Shown here: positions 17,002 through 25,965 of the stretch, piece by piece
Position numbering within the stretch: position 1 is the stretch's first letter
Layout of the letters: each line of letters begins with the position of its first letter
Source: Saccharopolyspora erythraea NRRL 2338
Lineage (GTDB): Bacteria; Actinomycetota; Actinomycetes; Mycobacteriales; Pseudonocardiaceae
Direction: 5' to 3'
Assembly: GCF_000062885.1 (NCBI RefSeq)
Contig: NC_009142.1
Coordinates: forward strand, 4,453,584 to 4,517,583
Length of the DNA: 64,000 bases
Notes under the pieces: generated by a model
Databases searched by the model: none
The model's input: only the letters and a program-made list of their open reading frames with translations
Told to the model about the DNA's origin: nothing
Made by a program: the position numbers and the translations under genes

Positions 17002-18162
17002 TCACGAGTGCCCGCCCGCCGCCGGCCCGGGCGCGAACAGGGTTCCGCGCACGCATCCGCGCAACGTCCGCACGCCGACCACGGCCCATGCGCAGACCAG
17101 TCCCGCGTAGAACAGCACCGCCGCGACGGCGAACACCGCGGCGTGACTGCGCTCGGCCAGCTCGCTGGTGCCGGTGACGACCACGCCCACCGGGAAGGTG
17201 AACGACCACCACGTCAGCGAGAACGGCAGCTTCGCGCGTGCGGTGCGCAGGGTGATGAGCGCGGCGATCGCGGCCCAGAAGACCGCGAAGCCCCACACCG
17301 GAACCCCGTAGACGAGCCCGAACACGGCCAGGCCGGTCGAGTACGGCGGTGGTACGGCCAGCGGCGCGACGTCACCGAGCAGGTTGGCCGCGGTCACCGA
17401 CTGCCCGAGCGGGCCGAGCACGATCCACAGCGTCGGCACCAGCACCGCCGGGCCCTGGTTGTGCTGGGTGAGCCGCCACCAGACCAGCGTGATCACCACC
17501 GTGGACGCCAGCAGGCCCGCGCCGAACATCGCGTAGCAGGCGATCAGCACCGAGGTCCTCGCCTGGCCCGGCGCGGCGTGCGGGACCAGCAGGGCGCCGC
17601 CCGCGGCCGCGACCATCGGCGGCACCAGCGGCATCAGCCAGCTCGCGAACACCGAGTCCGGAGCCGACCGGTGCCTGGTGAACATCCACAGCGGCACCAG
17701 GACGGCGGCGGCCAGACCGCTGACGGCACCGGCCGACCACAGCGTCCACGCGACGGCGACCGCGGCGCGCTCTCCGATCACGTGCCTGCCGACCAGCAGC
17801 GTCCCGGCTCCGACCGTCAGCAGCGCCATCGGGGGCGCGCCGAAGTACTGCACCAGGAACGGATCCGTCACGTGTGGACGACCGCGGCGCAGGGCGAAGT
17901 GCAGCGCCCACGTGATGCCCGCGCCCACGAGCAGCACTGCGGCGAGCAGCCACACCGCGGTGGCGGCGAACGTGAGCGCGGTCGCGTGCACCGGCAGCGT
18001 CGCGGCGGCGTTGGCCACGATGCCGGTGCCCATGACCGAGGTGAACCAGTTCGGCCCGAAGTTGTCGACGAGCTGTCGCCCGCGTCCGCGTCCGCGTTCG
18101 CCGCGAGGACGCGGTGGGGCCGGGGCGCGGGTTCGCCTGCTCTCGGCGAAGCGCGGGATCAC
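17002..18162 (-). CDS. TehA/SLAC1-type anion channel or TDT-family transporter, coupled to narI
   Basis: A 386-residue, about ten-helix membrane protein of the tellurite-resistance/dicarboxylate transporter (TDT) family, which includes bacterial TehA and the plant SLAC1/SLAH nitrate-permeable channels. NFGPNWFTSVMGTGIVANA at the start is the family signature; VQYFGAPPMALL, SWLMPLVPPMVAAAG and LPFSLTWWSFTFPVGV follow. The start GTG at 18162 overlaps the narI stop by 4 bp (GTGA), so it is translated with the nitrate reductase. An Arg/Pro-rich cytoplasmic N-terminus of about 40 residues precedes helix 1. Location in the nar operon suggests nitrate/nitrite movement (inference); sulfite or dicarboxylate export are alternatives. 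Confidence 0.85.
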   Translation of the reverse strand: MIPRFAESRRTRAPAPPRPRGERGRGRGRQLVDNFGPNWFTSVMGTGIVANAAATLPVHATALTFAATAVWLLAAVLLVGAGITWALHFALRRGRPHVTDPFLVQYFGAPPMALLTVGAGTLLVGRHVIGERAAVAVAWTLWSAGAVSGLAAAVLVPLWMFTRHRSAPDSVFASWLMPLVPPMVAAAGGALLVPHAAPGQARTSVLIACYAMFGAGLLASTVVITLVWWRLTQHNQGPAVLVPTLWIVLGPLGQSVTAANLLGDVAPLAVPPPYSTGLAVFGLVYGVPVWGFAVFWAAIAALITLRTARAKLPFSLTWWSFTFPVGVVVTGTSELAERSHAAVFAVAAVLFYAGLVCAWAVVGVRTLRGCVRGTLFAPGPAAGGHS

Positions 18163-18890
18163 ACCCTTTCCCAGCCGCGTTGCGGTTTGCGGTTCCCGAC
18201 CAGCCGGTCGCCCGACCGGCTGCGGTAGACGATGTGCGGCCGGAACAGGTAGTGCACCGGCGCGCTGAACGCGTGCACCAGCCTGCTGAACGGCCAGAGC
18301 GCGAACAGCACCAGCGCCAGGCCCGCGTGCATCTTGTAGTCGAACGGTGCGTGGGCCATCAGCTCCGGGTGCGGGTTCAGCAGGAAGATGTCGCGGAACC
18401 AGGGCCCGATGGTCTCGCGGTAGTCGTACGGGCCGCGCACGCCGTTGTCGACGGTCGTGGTCCACAACCCGGCGAGCATCACCAGCGCCAGCACGGTGTA
18501 GACGACCCGGTCGCCGCGCGAGGTGGCCTTGCGCACCGCGACGTTGCGCATCCGCCGCCACAGCAGCAGCGCGAACCCGGCGATGGCGGCCACACCGGCC
18601 AGGAAGCCCATCACGAGCGAGACGACGTGGTAGTTGTGCTCGGTGACGCCGACGAGCGCGGTGAGCTGCTTCGGCACCAGCAGGCCCAGCACGTGGCCGC
18701 CCGCCACCATGAACAGTCCGTAGTGGAACAGCGGGCTGGCCACCCGCAGCACGCGCGCCTCGTGCAGCTGGCTCGACCGGCTGGTCCAGCCGAACTTGTC
18801 GTGGCGGTAGCGCCAGACCGTGCCGACGACGAACACCGCCAGCACGACGTAGGGCAGCACACCCCACAGCAGAAGGTCTGTCGGGCTCAC
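18159..18890 (-). CDS. narI: Respiratory nitrate reductase gamma subunit
   Basis: Membrane cytochrome b (243 residues) that passes quinol electrons to NarGH. Five hydrophobic spans are visible. Paired haem-ligand His residues occur in LFHYGLFMVAGGHVLGL, HNYHVVSL and the C-terminal YKMHAGLAL segment. It starts at GTG 18890, whose first bases overlap the narJ stop (GTGA), with GGAGGC just upstream. The C-terminus (GDRLVGNRKPQRGWERV) is cytoplasmic. Fourth gene of narGHJI. Confidence 0.96.
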   Translation of the reverse strand: MSPTDLLLWGVLPYVVLAVFVVGTVWRYRHDKFGWTSRSSQLHEARVLRVASPLFHYGLFMVAGGHVLGLLVPKQLTALVGVTEHNYHVVSLVMGFLAGVAAIAGFALLLWRRMRNVAVRKATSRGDRVVYTVLALVMLAGLWTTTVDNGVRGPYDYRETIGPWFRDIFLLNPHPELMAHAPFDYKMHAGLALVLFALWPFSRLVHAFSAPVHYLFRPHIVYRSRSGDRLVGNRKPQRGWERV

Positions 18891-19528
18891 CTGTTGCCTC
18901 CTCTTGCGGCCGACGGGTACGGGTCCAGGCCGACGTGCTCGCGCGGAGGCGGACCGACCGGGATCTCCTGGCGGTGTTCGCGCGGCACCGTGCTCAGCAC
19001 CCCGCGGACGGCACCGGCGTAGGGGGTGGTGATGTCGTCGAGCTTGCGGGCAAGCAGCTCCAGCGCGGGCCGGAAGCGGGCGAGCAGCCGCTCGCCCTCG
19101 CGCACCGCCGCGGGACCGCCGGTGGCGGTGAACTCCAGCAGCACGGGCAGGTAGTCCGGCAGCTCCCCGCCCTCCACCCGGAAGTCGTGGGACCGGTAGA
19201 GGCCCACGAGCTCGGCCAGCGCGCCACCGCGAAGCCGGGTGTCGCCGTGCAGGTACCAGGTGAGGTAGAGGCCGCGCCGCGGCCTGATGTCGAAGACCTC
19301 CACGTAGTGCTGCTCCGCCTCCCGGGCGGGGGTGCTCCGGAGGTGCTCGACGACCGCCCGCAGGTGCCCGGCCGCCTCGTGGTCGCCGAGCTCGCCGACG
19401 CAGTCACCGAGCAGACCGAGGTTCTGCCGCAAGGCGTCGTCCGGGTAGTGCAGGCACCACGACGCGACCTGCCGGATGACGGCGTCGGTGTGTGCCGACG
19501 CATGCGACCGCCTGCCGAACAGCCGCAT
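18887..19528 (-). CDS. narJ: Nitrate reductase assembly chaperone (delta subunit)
   Basis: A 213-residue TorD/NarJ-type chaperone needed to load the molybdenum cofactor into NarG and not part of the finished enzyme. Recognisable by the N-terminal ASWCLHYPDDALRQNL, by HYVEVFDIRPRRGLYLTWYLHGDTR (the family signature around Y-V-x-x-F-D), and by ELPDYLPVLLEF. The ATG at 19528 overlaps the narH stop by one base (TGATG), so translation is coupled. The C-terminal tail is Pro-rich. Confidence 0.94.
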   Translation of the reverse strand: MRLFGRRSHASAHTDAVIRQVASWCLHYPDDALRQNLGLLGDCVGELGDHEAAGHLRAVVEHLRSTPAREAEQHYVEVFDIRPRRGLYLTWYLHGDTRLRGGALAELVGLYRSHDFRVEGGELPDYLPVLLEFTATGGPAAVREGERLLARFRPALELLARKLDDITTPYAGAVRGVLSTVPREHRQEIPVGPPPREHVGLDPYPSAARGGNR

Positions 19529-21099
19529 CACGACCCCGCCCGGGTGTCGGGGAACAGGCCGTCGGGCCGTCCCCGGCCGCTCCAGACGAACAGGTCGGTC
19601 CGGCCGGACTTCAGCGGCGGACCGCCCATTCCCGGGCCTCCGTCGGTGTCGAGGCTGCACGTCGTGGCGATGGACTCCAGCTCGTGGGCGTCGCCGATGC
19701 CCGCCGAGGGGATCACGTAGCGCTCGTCGTACTTGGCCAGCGCGAGCAGCCGGTACATCGAGCGGACCTCCTCGGTGGTCAGTCCCGCCGCGTCCAGCGG
19801 GGCGGCGTCGGGCTGCTCGCCGAGGTTCACCGACCGCATGAACGAGCGCATCACCGCGAGCTTGCGCAGGGACGCCCTCACCGGGCCGGCGTCGCCCGCG
19901 GTGAACAGCTCGGCCAGGTACTCCACCGGGATGCGCAGCGCGTCGATGGCGCCGAAGAGGTTGCCCGCGTCCTCCCCGTCGAAGCCGGTCCCGGCGACCG
20001 CGTCGACCACCGGCGACAGCGGCGGGATGTACCAGACCATCGGCATGGTGCGGTACTCCGGGTGCAGCGGCAGCGCCACCTGGTAGGTGCAGATCAGGTC
20101 GCGCACCGGGGAACGCCTCGCCGCCTCGATCCAGTCGTGCGGGATGCCCGCGCGTTCGGCCTCGGCCGCCACCGCGGGATCGTCCGGGTCGAGGAAGAGG
20201 TCGCGCTGCGCCGGGTAGAGCGCGTGGTCGTCGGTGACGGCGGCCGCCTCGGACACGCGGTCGGCGTCGTAGAGCAGGACCCCGATGTAGCGCAGCCGCC
20301 CCACGCACGTCTCCGAGCAGATGGTCGGCTGCCCGACCTCCACCCTCGGGTAGCAGAAGGTGCACTTCTCGGCCTTGCCGGTGCGGTGGTTGAAGTAGAC
20401 CTTCTTGTACGGGCAGCCCGACACGCACATCCGCCAGCCCCGGCACTGCTCCTGGTCGACCAGCACGATGCCGTCCTCCACCCGCTTGTACATCGCGCCC
20501 GACGGGCACGACGCCACGCACGAGGGGTTCAGGCAGTGCTCGCAGATCCTCGGCAGGTAGAACATGAACGACTGCTCGAACTCGAACTTCAGCTTCAGCC
20601 CCAGCTCGTCGCGCAGCTTGGCCACGACCGGGTCGGCGTCGGCGTGCTCGGGCATGCCGCCGAGGTCGTCGTCCCAGTTCGGCCCCCACCGAACGTCGGT
20701 GGGAGCGCCGGTGATCGCCGAGGTCGGCCGGGCCACCGGGGTGTCGTCGCCGAGCGGGGCGTCGGTGAGGTTGCGGTAGTCGTAGGTCCAGGGCTGGTAG
20801 TAGTCGTCGAGCTCGGGCATGTCGGGGTTGGCGAACAGCGAGGCGAGCCTGCGCAGCCGGCTCCCGCCGCGAAGCCGCAGCCGTCCCTTGCGGTCCAGCT
20901 CCCACCCGCCGCGCCAGTGCTCCTGGTCCTCGTAGCGGCGCGGGTAGCCCTGACCGGGCCGGGTCTCGACGTTGTTGAACCAGACGTACTCGACGCCACC
21001 GCGGTTGGTCCACGTCTGCTTGCAGGTGACCGAACACGTGTGGCAGCCGATGCACTTGTCGAGGTTCATCACCATCGCAAGCTGTGCCATGACGCGCAT
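19528..21099 (-). CDS. narH: Respiratory nitrate reductase beta subunit (four Fe-S clusters)
   Basis: A 523-residue electron-transfer subunit. Four ferredoxin-like Cys groups are present: NLDKCIGCHTCSVTCKQTW near residue 20, ICEHCLNPSCVASCPSGAMY, QCRGWRMCVSGCPYKK (with the Trp that marks the [3Fe-4S] site) and KCTFCYPRVEVGQPTICSET. The ATG at 21099 overlaps the narG stop (TGATG); an internal ATG at 21090 is the alternative. It transfers electrons from NarI haem to NarG on the cytoplasmic face. Length and order match the family. Confidence 0.97.
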   Translation of the reverse strand: MRVMAQLAMVMNLDKCIGCHTCSVTCKQTWTNRGGVEYVWFNNVETRPGQGYPRRYEDQEHWRGGWELDRKGRLRLRGGSRLRRLASLFANPDMPELDDYYQPWTYDYRNLTDAPLGDDTPVARPTSAITGAPTDVRWGPNWDDDLGGMPEHADADPVVAKLRDELGLKLKFEFEQSFMFYLPRICEHCLNPSCVASCPSGAMYKRVEDGIVLVDQEQCRGWRMCVSGCPYKKVYFNHRTGKAEKCTFCYPRVEVGQPTICSETCVGRLRYIGVLLYDADRVSEAAAVTDDHALYPAQRDLFLDPDDPAVAAEAERAGIPHDWIEAARRSPVRDLICTYQVALPLHPEYRTMPMVWYIPPLSPVVDAVAGTGFDGEDAGNLFGAIDALRIPVEYLAELFTAGDAGPVRASLRKLAVMRSFMRSVNLGEQPDAAPLDAAGLTTEEVRSMYRLLALAKYDERYVIPSAGIGDAHELESIATTCSLDTDGGPGMGGPPLKSGRTDLFVWSGRGRPDGLFPDTRAGS

Positions 21100-24000
21100 C
21101 AGTACTCCACCTCCTGGTCGCGGCGGCGGATCGTGGTGACCTCGTCGCGCTGGTTGCCGGTCGGGCCGTGGTAGTTCAGCGCGAACGACTGCTGGGCGTA
21201 GCCGCCGATGAGGTGGGTGGGCTTGATCTGAATCCGGGTGAGCGAGTTGTGGATGCCGCCGCGCCGCCCGTCGGTCCGGCTCTTGGGGACGTTCACCGTC
21301 CGTTCCTGCGCGTGGTAGAGGAAGACCGTCCCGGTCGGCATCCGGTGCGAGACGACCGCGCGTGCGACCACCACACCGTTGCGGTTGACGGCCTCGACCC
21401 ACTCGTTGTCGGACACGCCGATGGCCTCGGCGTCGGCGGGGCTCATCCAGATCGCCGGACCGCCCCGGGAGAGCGTCAGCATGATCGGGTTGTCCTGGTA
21501 CTCGGTGTGGATCGACCACTTCGAGTGCGGGGTGAGGTACCGGACCACGACCTCGGCGTTGCCACCCGGACCGATGCGCGGTTCGCCGGAGAGCCGGTGC
21601 AGGTCCAGCGGTGGCCGGTACAGCGGGAGCTGCTCGCCCAGCTCGGCCATCCAGTCGTGGTCGAGGAAGACGTGCTGGCGCCCGGTGAGGGTGTGCCACG
21701 GCTTGAGCTGCTCCACGTTGATGGTGAACGGCGAGTAGCGCCTCCCGCCCGACTCGTCACCGGACCACTCCGGACTGGTCACCACCGGCGCGGGCCGCGA
21801 CCTGGTGTCGGCGAAGGTGACCCGGTGCCCGCCGTCGTGCTCGGCGATCCGCGCGAGCGGTCTGCCGACGCGCTGCTCCAGCGAGCGGAAGCCCGCGACC
21901 GCGAGGCGTCCGTTGGTGGTGCCGGAAAGGGCGAGGATCGCGTCCGCGGTGCGGATGTCGGTGTCCAGCCGCGGTCGTCCCGCCGCCGCGCCGCTGCGGG
22001 CCACGCCGTTGTGGGCGCCGAGCCGGCTCAGCTCCTCGTCCACCTCCACGGTGTAGCCCTTGACCGTGGCCCCGAGCTTGTCGAGCAGCGGTCCCACCGC
22101 GGCGAGCTTGTCGGCCACCGCGGGGTAGTCCCGTTCGACGACCGTCAGGGTGGGCAAGGTCCGGCCGGGAACCGGTTCGGTCTCCCCCGCCCGCCAGTCC
22201 AGCAGGACGCCTCCCGGCTGGGCGATCTCGCCCGGGGTGTCGTGCCCGAGCGCGGTGGCGACCACGTCGCGGCGCACGCCGAGGTGGTCGCGGGCCAGCT
22301 CGCTGAAGCGGCGCGCGATGGCGTGGAAGGCGTCGAAGTCGGTGCGGCACTGCCAGGGCGGGGCGACCGCGGCGTTGAACGAGTGGACGAACGGGTGCAT
22401 GTCGGTGCTGGACAGGTCGTGCTTCTCGTACCAGGTCGCGGCGGGCAGCACGACGTCGGAGAACATCGTCGTGCTGGTCATCCGGAAGTCCAGCGACAGC
22501 AGCAGGTCGAGCTTGCCCTCCGGGGCCTGCTCCGGCCTGCTCACCTCCGACGACCCACCGTTGTCCGGTGCTTCCCGCGCGCGCAACGAGGAGTCGGTGC
22601 CGAGCAGGTGCCGCAGGAAGTACTCGTTGCCCTTGGCCGAGGAACCCAGCAGGTTCGACCGCCACACCGTGAGCACCCGCGGCCAGTTCGACTCGGCGTC
22701 GGGGTCCTCGCAGGCGAAGCCCAGCTTTCCCGAGCGCAGCAGGTCGACGACGTGCTGCACGGGGTCGGCGCCCGCCCGGTCGGCCTCGTCGGCCAGGTCC
22801 AGCGGGTTGCGGTCGAACGTCGGGTAGGACGGCATCCACCCGGCCCGCGCCGACCGCGCCACGCAGTCCGCCGCGGTGGTCCCGGCCAGCTTTCCCGGCG
22901 CGCCGGGCCAGGCCAGGGCACCGGTGTCCAACGTGTCGTAGCGCCACTGGTCGGTGTGGGTGTAGAACCACGCGGTCCCGATCATCTGCCGCGCCGGGCG
23001 GTTCCAGTCCGCGGCACTGGCCAATGTGGACCACCCGGTGAGCGGCCGGATCTTCTCCTGACCGACGTAGTGCGCCCAGCCGCCGCCGTTGCGGCCCTGG
23101 CAGCCGGTGATCAGCAGCAGCGTCAGGAACGTCCGGTAGACCTCGTCGGAGTGGAACCAGTGGTTGGTGCCCGCACCCATCAGGATCATGCACCGGCCCT
23201 CGGAGCGGATCGCGGTGTCGGCGAACTCCCGGGCGATGCGGGTGACCCGCTCGGCAGGCACCGAGGTGATCCGCTCCTGCCACGCGGGCGTCCCAGGCGA
23301 CTCGGCGTCGTCGTAGCCCTCGGGCCACTGCCCCGGCAGGCCGTCGCGGCCGACGCCGTACTGCGCCAGCAGCAGGTCGAAAACCGTTGTCACCAGCGGA
23401 CCGCCCGGGCGCAGCCGGACCGCGGGCACCCCGCGGGTGACCTCCCGGCCGAGACCGTCCGGTTCGTCGAAGCGGGGCAGGCGCACCGGCACCGCCCCGG
23501 CGCGCTGACCGAGCACCTCGGCGCCGTGCAGGCTCAGCAGCGGGCTGGTCTCCTCCAGGTCCAGGTTCCACCGCCCCGGTTCGCCGTCGTTCCAGCGGAA
23601 GCCCAGCGATCCGTTGGGAACCGCGGGCCTGCCGGTGCGCTCGTCGACGAGCACGGTCTTCCACGCCTCGTGCTCGCCGTCGTGTCCCAGGTCGGCCGCG
23701 GTGACGAACTTGCCCGGCACCAGGCCCTCGGGCCGCTCGGCGAGGGTGACCAGGAACGGCAGGTCGGTGTAGCGGCGCACGTAGTCGGTGAAGAACGGCG
23801 TGCCGCGCTCGACGAAGAACTCCCGGAGCACGACGTGGCCCATCGCCACCGCCAGCGCGGCGTCGGTGCCGGGGTGGGCGGCCAGCCACTCGTCGGCGAA
23901 CTTGGTGTTGTCGGCGTAGTCCGGGGACACCACCACGACCTTCTGGCCCCGGTAGCGCGCCTCGGTCATCCAGTGCGCGTCGGGGGTCCTGGTGACCGGG

Positions 24001-24818
24001 ACGTTGGAGCCCCACATCATCAGGTAGGCCGCGTCCCACCAGTCCGCGGACTCGGGAACGTCGGTCTGGTCGCCGAAGACCTGCGGGGAGGCCACCGGCA
24101 GGTCGGCGTACCAGTCGTAGAACGACAGCATGGGTGCGCCGATCAGCGACATGAACCGGGAGCCGACGGTGTGCGAGACCATCGACATCGCCGGGATCGG
24201 CGAGAAGCCCGCGACGCGGTCCGGGCCGTGCTCGGCGATGGTGTGCACGTGCGCGGCGGCGATCATCTCGACCGCCTCGTCCCAGGAGATGCGCACCAGC
24301 CCGCCCTTGCCGCGCGCCCGCTGGTAGCGGCGCCTGCGTTGCGGGTCCTCCACGACCGACCGCCAGGCCAGCACCGGATCACCGGTTTCGCGCCGCGCCT
24401 GGCGGTACATCTCCACCAGAACGCCGCGCGCGTGCGGATAGCGCAACCGGGACGGCGAATAGGAGTACCAGGAGAACGACGCGCCGCGGGGACAGCCGCG
24501 CGGCTCGTACTCCGGCCGGTCGGGCCCCACCGACGGGTAGTCGGTGTCCTGAGCTTCCCAGGTGATGATCCCGTCCTTGACGTAAACGTTCCACCGGCAC
24601 GAACCGGTGCAATTCACGCCGTGGGTGGAGGGGACTACTTTGTCGTGGGTCCAGCGGTCGCGATAAAACGTATCGCCGTCCCGGCCGCCCTCCCGGTAAA
24701 CGGTGCGCAGATCGTCGGACGTCTGCGCCTTCGAGAGCAATCTACCGATTCGGAGAAGCGCGTCACCTGCGGAAGCAGCACTTCCCTCCGCACCGCCGCG
24801 CGTCGGTACCGCACACAT
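21099..24818 (-). CDS. narG: Respiratory nitrate reductase alpha subunit (molybdenum catalytic subunit)
   Basis: A 1239-residue Mo-bis-MGD enzyme that reduces nitrate to nitrite. Near the N-terminus THGVNCTGSCRWNVYVKDG gives the His and Cys ligands of the FS0 cluster, with the last Cys in EPRGCPRGASFSWY. MLSFYDWYADLPVASPQVFG carries the Asp that ligates Mo in Nar-type enzymes. Other conserved stretches are MMWGSNVPVTRTPDAHW, MGAGTNHWFHSDEVYR, LLLITGCQGRNGGGWAHYVG and, near the end, TGTVFLYHAQERTVNVPKS. No Tat signal, so it faces the cytoplasm. ATG 24818 has GGAG six bases upstream. First gene of the operon. Confidence 0.97.
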   Translation of the reverse strand: MCAVPTRGGAEGSAASAGDALLRIGRLLSKAQTSDDLRTVYREGGRDGDTFYRDRWTHDKVVPSTHGVNCTGSCRWNVYVKDGIITWEAQDTDYPSVGPDRPEYEPRGCPRGASFSWYSYSPSRLRYPHARGVLVEMYRQARRETGDPVLAWRSVVEDPQRRRRYQRARGKGGLVRISWDEAVEMIAAAHVHTIAEHGPDRVAGFSPIPAMSMVSHTVGSRFMSLIGAPMLSFYDWYADLPVASPQVFGDQTDVPESADWWDAAYLMMWGSNVPVTRTPDAHWMTEARYRGQKVVVVSPDYADNTKFADEWLAAHPGTDAALAVAMGHVVLREFFVERGTPFFTDYVRRYTDLPFLVTLAERPEGLVPGKFVTAADLGHDGEHEAWKTVLVDERTGRPAVPNGSLGFRWNDGEPGRWNLDLEETSPLLSLHGAEVLGQRAGAVPVRLPRFDEPDGLGREVTRGVPAVRLRPGGPLVTTVFDLLLAQYGVGRDGLPGQWPEGYDDAESPGTPAWQERITSVPAERVTRIAREFADTAIRSEGRCMILMGAGTNHWFHSDEVYRTFLTLLLITGCQGRNGGGWAHYVGQEKIRPLTGWSTLASAADWNRPARQMIGTAWFYTHTDQWRYDTLDTGALAWPGAPGKLAGTTAADCVARSARAGWMPSYPTFDRNPLDLADEADRAGADPVQHVVDLLRSGKLGFACEDPDAESNWPRVLTVWRSNLLGSSAKGNEYFLRHLLGTDSSLRAREAPDNGGSSEVSRPEQAPEGKLDLLLSLDFRMTSTTMFSDVVLPAATWYEKHDLSSTDMHPFVHSFNAAVAPPWQCRTDFDAFHAIARRFSELARDHLGVRRDVVATALGHDTPGEIAQPGGVLLDWRAGETEPVPGRTLPTLTVVERDYPAVADKLAAVGPLLDKLGATVKGYTVEVDEELSRLGAHNGVARSGAAAGRPRLDTDIRTADAILALSGTTNGRLAVAGFRSLEQRVGRPLARIAEHDGGHRVTFADTRSRPAPVVTSPEWSGDESGGRRYSPFTINVEQLKPWHTLTGRQHVFLDHDWMAELGEQLPLYRPPLDLHRLSGEPRIGPGGNAEVVVRYLTPHSKWSIHTEYQDNPIMLTLSRGGPAIWMSPADAEAIGVSDNEWVEAVNRNGVVVARAVVSHRMPTGTVFLYHAQERTVNVPKSRTDGRRGGIHNSLTRIQIKPTHLIGGYAQQSFALNYHGPTGNQRDEVTTIRRRDQEVEY

Positions 24819-25192
24819 GATCGACTCCGGTTCCCGTTGGAATGCCGACGTGGCAACAACACGCTACGCCGCGTGATAGCAACGTTTCAACGCGGCACTC
24901 GCCGTGAAATTTGCCACCCCGGGTAATCACATCAATGCGCACGGGGACCGTTTTGCGGCATTGTTCACCGCTCGCCGTTTCGCCCCGGTTCGCTCCGATT
25001 GATTTTCCATTTCGCATTCCGGAGAGGGAGCCGACCAAGTTTTCTAACACTTTCGCATGCTTTTCCCGATCCAATCCCTCCCACTTGTGGATGAGCGGGC
25101 TTCGGGCGCCGCATCAAGCCACGCCCATTCCGAATCCGCAATTCGATCTCACGATTGGGTGATTCGGCTCGAGCACGCCGGAAGCGGTCGGT
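24819..25192. other. Intergenic region between narG and the methyltransferase pseudogene
   Basis: A 374-base stretch with lower GC than its surroundings, holding the promoter region of narGHJI on the minus strand and any promoter for the plus-strand pseudogene. I looked for FNR/CRP-type palindromes. Only a half-site (TTGAT read on the minus strand near 24931) is visible, so no operator is called. No small ORF with a family motif was found. Confidence 0.6.
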
Positions 25193-25934
25193 TTGCGACA
25201 CTTCCGGCCATGGGGCACGCACCGGACTCCGCGCGACCGCGGTACGGCGCTGCCCGTCGACTACGACACCGACCCCGGACGCTTCGCCGCGAACCAGGCG
25301 GCCACCCGCCGGCTCTCCGCGCGCGGTGACATCCATCCCGTCGTCGCCCGCCGCATCGCGGCCGAGGGCTGCCGGACCGTGGTCGACATCGGCGGCGACA
25401 ACGGCACCCTCGCCCGGTTGCTCGCCGCGCGGGGCCTGCGCCCGCTGATAGCCGACCGCGCGGGCCACGTGTCGCGGGCGCCTTGCCCCGCGGTCCGCGC
25501 CGATGCGCTGTACCTGCCGTTCGCCGACGGCACGTTCGACTGCGCTGCGGCGCTGTGGATGCTGTACCACCTGCCAGATCCGCTCCCCGCGCTGCGGGAA
25601 GCGCGCCGCGTCCTGCGCCCCGGCGGCCTTCTCGCCACGTGCACGAGCAGCCGGTTTCAACGACCCCGAGCTCGCCTCGGTGCTGCCGGGCCGGGGAGAG
25701 CCGCTGAGCTTCGACGCCGAGAACGGACTGCCACAGCTCGCCGGCGTCTTCGCCCTCGTCGAGGTCCATCGCTGGGACGAGCCGATGGTGGAGATCCCCG
25801 ACCGCGAAGCGCTCCGCCTCTTCCTCCGGGGACGCGGGCTTTCCTGGCGACTGGCCGGCGAAGCCGCGCAGCACTTCGGGACTCCGTTGCGCGTCACCAA
25901 ACGCGGCACGCTCGCCTGGTTGCGCAAGCCGTAG
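25193..25934 (+). pseudogene. Class I SAM-dependent methyltransferase with one frameshift
   Basis: The first frame gives VVDIGGDNGTLARLLAARG (motif I, SAM binding), ALYLPFADGTFDCAAALWML (motifs II/III) and EARRVLRPGGLL, a standard methyltransferase core. At about 25660 the frame is lost. Dropping one C in TTTCAACGACC restores NDPELASVLPG, then SFDAENGLPQLAGVF and RGTLAWLRKP to a stop at 25934. A single extra base accounts for the break, so either a recent mutation or a base-calling error. The true start is uncertain (TTG 25193 opens the frame). Substrate unknown. It ends 6 bases before the left arm of a large palindrome. Confidence 0.7.
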
Positions 25935-25940
25935 GACGAA

Positions 25941-25956
25941 CCACGGCCCTCCCGGG
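25941..25956 (+). repeat. Left arm of a 16-bp perfect inverted repeat (split bidirectional terminator)
   Basis: CCACGGCCCTCCCGGG is the exact reverse complement of 27441-27456, on the far side of the IS30 element. Six bases upstream is the methyltransferase stop codon; the other arm is 17 bases from the stop codon of the convergent oxidoreductase gene. Without the insertion these arms would form a strong bidirectional terminator stem. Confidence 0.8.
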
Positions 25957-25965
25957 AACCGGGGG

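Noticed and set aside
17002-18867. A single 621-codon open frame spanning the anion channel gene and beyond
   Set aside because: Only the part after the GTG at 18162 has family similarity. The upstream part is the narI gene read in the wrong frame, and narI is clearly coded there.
21168-24926. Plus-strand open frame of 1252 codons opposite narG
   Set aside because: It is a shadow of the narG codon pattern in GC-rich DNA. It has His/Arg/Gly-rich composition without domains, and narG carries all expected motifs.
24900-24960. FNR- or CRP-like operator for narGHJI
   Set aside because: Only one half-site (TTGAT) is present and the second half does not match, so it is not supported.
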